Positions 9,366 to 12,583 of a stretch of 12,583 nt of DNA are shown in pieces. A program made the position numbers and the translations under genes. How positions within the stretch are numbered: the stretch's first letter is position 1; every line of letters starts with the position of its first letter. The notes below the pieces were generated by a model. It ran no database searches and was not told the origin of the DNA. It saw only the letters and a program-made list of their open reading frames with translations. The DNA comes from JAFGHJ01 sp964418485 (GTDB taxonomy: Bacteria; Hydrothermota; UBA3072): NCBI GenBank assembly GCA_964418485.1, contig CAYQMH010000063.1, positions 1 through 12,583 on the forward strand, in the 5' to 3' direction.

Positions 9366-10235
9366 TTATACAACTTTTATAGAGCCATTTTTGGTGAATA
9401 TTATTGTCTTTTTTCTGTCAGCCCAGCATTGTAAGACGAGTCCTACAGGAAAAGAGGCAGGGTGACGGTGTGCGTATTCGATGTGTACGTCCAGAACTGT
9501 TGTTTTTCCTCCCATTCCCATTGGTCCTACTCCTGTTTTATTTATCATTTTAGTTAGTTCTCTTTCCATTTTCGCGACTCTTTTTTCTTTATGTTTTTCT
9601 CCGATTTTCCTTAAGAGTGCTTTTTTCGCGAGCTGTATACATATATCCGCGCCGCCGCCTATACCTATCCCTGCGATGGTGGGGGGACAGGGTTTTCCTC
9701 CGGCGTTTATAATATGTTCAACGATTAATTCCTTTGCCCTGTTAAAACCTTCGCCCGGATTAAGCATCCATAAAGCGCTCATATTCTCAGAACCGCCGCC
9801 TTTAGGTAAAATGTGTATTTTACAATCACTTCCTTTTACTATGTTCCAATTTATATGTGGAATGTTCATACCTGTATTATTCCCGGAATTTTCACCCGTA
9901 AAAGGATTAACGGCATTTGGTCGGAGAGGCGTTTCTTTTGTCGCTCTTTTTACGGCTTTGGATAAGATTTTTTCTAAGTCGCCTAAGTATTTGAATTCTG
10001 TTCCTGCTTCTATATAAAATGATATTATACCTGTATCCTGACACATTGGAATCCCTTCTTTTGAAGCGATTTTGATGTTTTTAAGAATTGTTTCCAGTTG
10101 TATTTTAGCCATTCCTTTTTCTGATTCCGCTGCCTTTTTCAAAGCTCTTATAACATCCTTTGGAAGGTTTATTACAGCCTGGTATATTCCTTCTATAAGT
10201 ATTTCTTCGATATTTTTATTACTTATTTTTGCCAT
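9366..10235 (-). CDS. Class I fumarate hydratase, alpha subunit (4Fe-4S)
   Basis: Catalytic Fe-S subunit of a two-subunit class I fumarase; interconverts fumarate and malate in the cytoplasm. The protein is 289 residues from the chosen start (MAKISNK). Likely cluster ligands are Cys65 in PMCQDTG, Cys183 in GKPCPPTIAGIGIGG and Cys270 in LQCWADRK. Other family blocks are LRPNAVNPFTGENSGNNTG (104-122), PKGGGSENMSAL (144-155) and GVGPMGMGGKTTVLDV (235-250). An ATG four codons upstream (10247) is possible. The one at 10235 is preferred because GGAG (10242-10245) lies six bases before it, whereas 10247 has no ribosome-binding site. This class has an exposed, oxygen-labile 4Fe-4S cluster, which fits an anaerobe. 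It leads the fumarase-malic enzyme gene group; a weak promoter candidate lies at 10252-10279. Confidence 0.94.
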   Translation of the reverse strand: MAKISNKNIEEILIEGIYQAVINLPKDVIRALKKAAESEKGMAKIQLETILKNIKIASKEGIPMCQDTGIISFYIEAGTEFKYLGDLEKILSKAVKRATKETPLRPNAVNPFTGENSGNNTGMNIPHINWNIVKGSDCKIHILPKGGGSENMSALWMLNPGEGFNRAKELIVEHIINAGGKPCPPTIAGIGIGGGADICIQLAKKALLRKIGEKHKEKRVAKMERELTKMINKTGVGPMGMGGKTTVLDVHIEYAHRHPASFPVGLVLQCWADRKKTIIFTKNGSIKVV

Positions 10236-10241
10236 CTTGAT

Positions 10242-10245
10242 CTCC
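10242..10245 (-). promoter_or_regulatory. Shine-Dalgarno deciding the fumarase alpha start
   Basis: GGAG on the minus strand, six bases before the ATG at 10235. It overlaps the alternative ATG at 10247, which argues that the downstream ATG is used. Confidence 0.6.
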
Positions 10246-10251
10246 ATATAC

Positions 10252-10279
10252 AGAGTAATGGATTTGTCCTGAAAGTCAA
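10252..10279 (-). promoter_or_regulatory. Weak sigma-70-like promoter candidate for the fumarase operon
   Basis: TTGACT (10274-10279) and TACTCT (10252-10257) are 16 bp apart on the minus strand. The -35 is good and the -10 poor. Transcription would start near 10245, just ahead of the GGAG that serves the ATG at 10235. It lies after the terminator of the FG-GAP gene, so some promoter is expected here. Confidence 0.3.
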
Positions 10280-10323
10280 TAAGTTTTTTAGGAGCACGAA
10301 GAATTCGATTAAAGTGAAAGGTA

Positions 10324-10345
10324 GGGGAGTAGAAGACTACTCCCC
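10324..10345 (-). terminator. Hairpin terminator after the FG-GAP gene
   Basis: A perfect 9-bp stem (GGGGAGTAG / CTACTCCCC) with a four-base loop lies 15 nt past the FG-GAP stop codon. On the minus strand the downstream T-run is broken (TACCTTTCACTTT); on the plus strand TTTTA follows directly. The only gene that needs termination here is on the minus strand. The stem is too good to be chance, but termination strength is uncertain. Confidence 0.75.
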
Positions 10346-10360
10346 TTTTAAAAGAATTAT

Positions 10361-12010
10361 TTATCTTAAGAGAATAACCTTTTTTACAAGATTATCTTCA
10401 TTTCCTTTCTTGAGGGAAATAAAGTATATGTCGTTTGGAAGTGGTTGGGAAGAATTGTCGTTTCCGTGCCAGTCTATTTTATAATTGCCTGCTTCTTTTT
10501 TTCCTGTAAAGAGATTTTTTACAATTATTCCCGCTTTGTTGTAAATTTTCAGATTTATATCCTTTTTTGCCGCTTCTTCAGAAATATAGAAATTTATGTT
10601 GAAGGTATTTGTTGAGATGGATGGAAACACGCTCAGTTTAACTTTATTTTCTGGTTTTATTAAATCTTCGATTCCGGACGGAGAATCTCCGTGATACACG
10701 TATGCATATCCGTTGCCGCCCACAATTACATCGTCATAACCGTCACCGTTCACGTCACCAGCTTCGGAAACGGATCTGCCTAAGCCGCCACCTGTCTGAT
10801 TAGATTCGGCATGCCATTCCTCGGTTGCGGCAAGTCCGGTAGAGTCTCCATAATAAACAAAAGCCATTCCTTCATTTTCTTCTCCGTTGTCGTAATCAGG
10901 AGCTCCTACAATAATATCCGAATATCCGTCATCGTTTAAATCTCCCGCCGATGAGACAGAATAACCAAAGTAGGCATCTTCTTGATCGGATTCGGCGCTC
11001 CAGTTTGCGACCGAGGGGATTCCGGAAGAACTCCCGTGACCTACAAAAACTACTCCTTCATTTTCTTCATCTCTGTCGAAATAAGGAGCCGCGACAATTA
11101 TATCCGAATAACCGTCTCCGTTTACGTCTCCTGTCCCGGAAACGCACATGCCGAAGTATGAAAATCCATGGTTGGAATTACCTCTCCAATCATAAGTAGC
11201 CGAGAGTCCGGAAGAATCACCATGGTATATAAAGGCTGCTCCTACTGGTGCTCCCCAACGCTCATAAAAGTCCGCCCCCACAATCACATCTGAATAACCG
11301 TCGCCGTTCACGTCTCCCGCTTCGGAGACGGAATAGCCAAAGTGGACGTCTTCCTGATCGGATTCACCTATCCAGTCGGGCGTCTCGGAAAGCCCGGAAT
11401 CACTTCCATGATATACGAAAGCCATTCCTTCATTTTCTTGTCCATTATCTCCCATATATGCTCCCACAATGACATCCGAATAACCGTCACCGTTTACGTC
11501 GCCCGCCGAAGAGACAGAGTATCCGAACCGAGTGCTTTCCTGATTTGGTTCTGCTGTCCAGTTCACAGTATCGGAAAGCCCCGAGTCACTCCCATGATAC
11601 ACAAAAACCTTGCCCTCGTTATTTTCTCCATTAGTGTAATAGTAAGCTCCCACAATCACATCATCATACCCGTCACCGTTCACGTCTCCCGCTCCGGAAA
11701 CTGAAATGCCGTAGTAGACGAATCCCGGAGCGGATGTGGCTGTCCAATTTGAGGTATCGGAAAGCCCCGAGTCACTCCCATGATACACGTACGCCCTGCC
11801 TTGTCCTGTATTATACATATATGCTCCCACAATCACATCATCATACCCGTCACCGTTCACGTCTCCCGCTCCGGATACCGAACGGCCGTAGCCGGCACCT
11901 CCCTGGTCACATTCTCCTGTCCAATTGGGAATATCGCTTAGACCCATAACTCTTCTTGGCATAGATAACAGGAAAAACATAAGGCAAAAAAATAAAAGAA
12001 TTTTCTTCAT
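10361..12010 (-). CDS. Secreted seven-repeat FG-GAP beta-propeller protein with C-terminal sorting domain
   Basis: A 549-residue exported protein. A signal peptide (MKKILLFFCLMFFLLSMPRR..., about 1-23) is followed by seven FG-GAP (integrin alpha-type) repeats. Each has a GYSVS.AGDVNGDGY.DVIVGA core and a YHG..SGLS...W tail. The calcium-binding DxNGDGYxD loops start at residues 50, 109, 171, 233, 295, 357 and 419. The sixth is altered to DLNDDGYSD. Seven repeats should close a seven-bladed propeller. Residues about 458-549 are a FlgD/T9SS-type domain (LKIYNKAGIIVKNL, NDIYFISL, terminal KKVILLR), so surface attachment or secretion is likely. The start at 12010 is set by AAGGAGG four bases upstream; an in-frame TTG at 12067 would place 19 residues before the signal peptide and was rejected. 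A role in adhesion or carbohydrate/protein binding is inferred from the fold only. Confidence 0.9.
   Translation of the reverse strand: MKKILLFFCLMFFLLSMPRRVMGLSDIPNWTGECDQGGAGYGRSVSGAGDVNGDGYDDVIVGAYMYNTGQGRAYVYHGSDSGLSDTSNWTATSAPGFVYYGISVSGAGDVNGDGYDDVIVGAYYYTNGENNEGKVFVYHGSDSGLSDTVNWTAEPNQESTRFGYSVSSAGDVNGDGYSDVIVGAYMGDNGQENEGMAFVYHGSDSGLSETPDWIGESDQEDVHFGYSVSEAGDVNGDGYSDVIVGADFYERWGAPVGAAFIYHGDSSGLSATYDWRGNSNHGFSYFGMCVSGTGDVNGDGYSDIIVAAPYFDRDEENEGVVFVGHGSSSGIPSVANWSAESDQEDAYFGYSVSSAGDLNDDGYSDIIVGAPDYDNGEENEGMAFVYYGDSTGLAATEEWHAESNQTGGGLGRSVSEAGDVNGDGYDDVIVGGNGYAYVYHGDSPSGIEDLIKPENKVKLSVFPSISTNTFNINFYISEEAAKKDINLKIYNKAGIIVKNLFTGKKEAGNYKIDWHGNDNSSQPLPNDIYFISLKKGNEDNLVKKVILLR
10685..11917. 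repeat. Seven tandem coding repeats (about 186 nt each) in the FG-GAP gene
   Basis: The seven FG-GAP units have near-constant spacing: 59 residues between the first two calcium loops, then exactly 62 for the next five. DNA identity is also high. A 53-nt stretch is identical at 11646-11698 and 11823-11875, and a 35-nt stretch at 11568-11602 and 11754-11788. This implies recent unit duplication or gene conversion. Confidence 0.85.
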
Positions 12011-12014
12011 TATA

Positions 12015-12021
12015 CCTCCTT
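12015..12021 (-). promoter_or_regulatory. Shine-Dalgarno deciding the FG-GAP protein start
   Basis: AAGGAGG on the minus strand, four bases before the ATG that begins the signal peptide (MKKILLFF). Confidence 0.8.
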
Positions 12022-12044
12022 GAATTTTACATAAACCATTTGCA

Positions 12045-12067
12045 TGGCAAGTTAACAAATTTGCCAA
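12045..12067. promoter_or_regulatory. Candidate operator or leader hairpin upstream of the FG-GAP gene
   Basis: TGGCAA (12045-12050) and TTGCCA (12061-12066) form an inverted repeat around a 10-nt spacer in the predicted leader. The right arm belongs to ACAAATTTGCCAA (12055-12067), which recurs with one change at 12106-12118 over the -35 box. It may bind a regulator; no family can be named. Confidence 0.35.
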
Positions 12068-12090
12068 ACATTCTTAACATTTTCAGAATA

Positions 12091-12118
12091 AAAATATGGT
12101 TTTTTACAAATTTGTCAA
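12091..12118 (-). promoter_or_regulatory. Promoter for the FG-GAP gene
   Basis: Minus-strand TTGACA (12113-12118), a 16-bp spacer and TATTTT (12091-12096). Start of transcription would be near 12084, giving a leader of about 74 nt. The -35 box overlaps the perfect 10-bp palindrome ACAAATTTGT (12106-12115). Confidence 0.55.
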
Positions 12119-12183
12119 CCGTTATACCTTTTTGTCTAAAGTGAAAGCTTAAGCGGTTCTTTTTCAATGTTTTATACACGCGC

Positions 12184-12211
12184 TTGACATTTTATTGAAA
12201 TAATGTAAACT
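12184..12211 (+). promoter_or_regulatory. Promoter for the downstream secreted-protein gene
   Basis: TTGACA (12184-12189), a 16-bp spacer and TAAACT (12206-12211). The -35 is perfect and the -10 matches four of six. It would give a leader of about 75 nt before the ATG at 12293. It faces away from the FG-GAP promoter; the two -35 boxes are about 65 bp apart. Confidence 0.5.
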
Positions 12212-12280
12212 AACTTTCGTATAAAAGTTTGAACTCTTTCGAAAACTTATTGTAAATATAAAGAGTGTTAGGACTTTTAA

Positions 12281-12285
12281 AGGAG
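12281..12285 (+). promoter_or_regulatory. Shine-Dalgarno of the 3'-terminal gene
   Basis: AGGAG, seven bases before the ATG at 12293. It supports this start for the truncated gene at the window end. Confidence 0.8.
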
Positions 12286-12292
12286 AGGTAAA

Positions 12293-12583
12293 ATGATTTT
12301 TTTTGCAAAAAGAATGCTGCTCGTAAGTGTTTTATTTATTTTGTTTTGTACTTCGCCCCTGCGTACATCATCAGCGGGTAAGCTGTTAGATGTTTCGATT
12401 CTTCCGCAAAGAAAGGATTCGTCAGAGGCTTTTCTTAAATATTACGAACCGGTTACGAAGGATTATAAAATCGATATGCCTCAATATTCTCTGCCGCTTG
12501 CTCTGAATAAAATTTCCAACCTTGAGAGATTTGAAAAATTGTATTTGAAAAGTGTAGAGAGCAAAAAAAAGCTCGAAAGGAAT
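12293..12583 (+). CDS. 5' part of a secreted protein, probably DUF3160 family (cut by window end)
   Basis: 97 codons, open to the window edge. The N-terminus is a signal peptide: MIFFAKRM, then the hydrophobic LLVSVLFILFCTS, with likely cleavage near TSSAG. The mature start reads YYEPVTKDYKIDMPQYSLPLALNKISNLERFEKLYL, ending ESKKKLERN. This resembles the beginning of DUF3160 proteins as I remember them: a YEPV-type segment, then Y-x-LPLxLxxIxNxxxF, then a short helix leading to LxxNGFVVI. That match is from memory and rests on a short stretch. The family is large (several hundred residues), secreted and of unknown function. A clear AGGAG and a perfect TTGACA lie upstream. Being a real gene start is well supported; the family name is tentative. 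Confidence 0.75.
   Translation, partial: MIFFAKRMLLVSVLFILFCTSPLRTSSAGKLLDVSILPQRKDSSEAFLKYYEPVTKDYKIDMPQYSLPLALNKISNLERFEKLYLKSVESKKKLERN

Larger units (their letters stand above)
12011..12292. other. Divergent regulatory region between two exported-protein genes
   Basis: 282 nt, AT-rich, with back-to-back promoter candidates (12091-12118 minus, 12184-12211 plus), ribosome-binding sites at both ends and a duplicated ACAAATTTGYCAA motif. No small gene or RNA is recognised in it. Confidence 0.55.

Noticed and set aside
9481..10017. 178-codon open frame opposite fumarase alpha
   Set aside because: It is the antisense shadow of a strongly conserved gene and has no ribosome-binding site or recognisable domain.
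10236..10247. Upstream ATG for fumarase alpha
   Set aside because: No ribosome-binding site precedes it, and its own bases form the GGAG serving the next in-frame ATG.
12011..12067. Longer start (TTG) for the FG-GAP protein
   Set aside because: It would put 19 residues before a good signal peptide. AAGGAGG sits just before the ATG at 12010.

Overview
The window is AT-rich bacterial DNA with nine protein genes and no tRNA, rRNA or CRISPR array that I can see. Two secreted proteins carry a FlgD/T9SS-type C-terminal sorting domain and end in nearly the same residues (KKFILIR and KKVILLR). One is a gingipain-like C25 protease and the other a seven-repeat FG-GAP protein. Together with a likely DUF3160 protein and an oxygen-sensitive Fe-S class I fumarase, this suggests an uncultivated anaerobe of the FCB group or a neighbouring candidate phylum (WOR-3/Stahlbacteria, Cloacimonadota or similar). 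The lineage is inferred from gene content only.

Layout. 43-2325 (+): secreted C25 cysteine peptidase. 2358-6284 (-): a compact operon of uvrB, nadC and an outer-membrane beta-barrel gene, in that transcriptional order. nadC starts inside the 3' end of uvrB, and the barrel gene overlaps nadC by ATGA. 6285-6605: a divergent spacer with intergenic repeats. 6606-7154 (+): UPF0316/DUF2179 membrane protein. 7155-7370: a convergent spacer filled with repeats, including a six-unit 8-bp tandem array. 7371-10235 (-): class I fumarase alpha and beta subunits abutting with no gap, then malic enzyme. 10361-12010 (-): FG-GAP beta-propeller protein with a strong hairpin terminator. 12011-12292: a divergent promoter region. 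12293-end (+): start of a secreted protein resembling DUF3160, cut by the window edge.

How the genes work together. Fumarase (fumarate to malate) and malic enzyme (malate to pyruvate plus CO2) form a short C4-to-C3 module that connects the TCA arm to pyruvate. UvrB (nucleotide excision repair) and NadC (NAD synthesis) are housekeeping genes; the barrel gene behind them has no obvious functional link. The C25 and FG-GAP proteins are probably exported and sorted by the same surface-display machinery, whose components are not in this window.

The most unusual material is non-coding. Degenerate ACCACAGAG/CACAGAG repeats occur in three spacers, one of them starting at the fumarase beta stop codon. 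There are also short tandem arrays and a duplicated ACAAATTTGYCAA motif around the FG-GAP promoter. I found no convincing new defence or mobile system.
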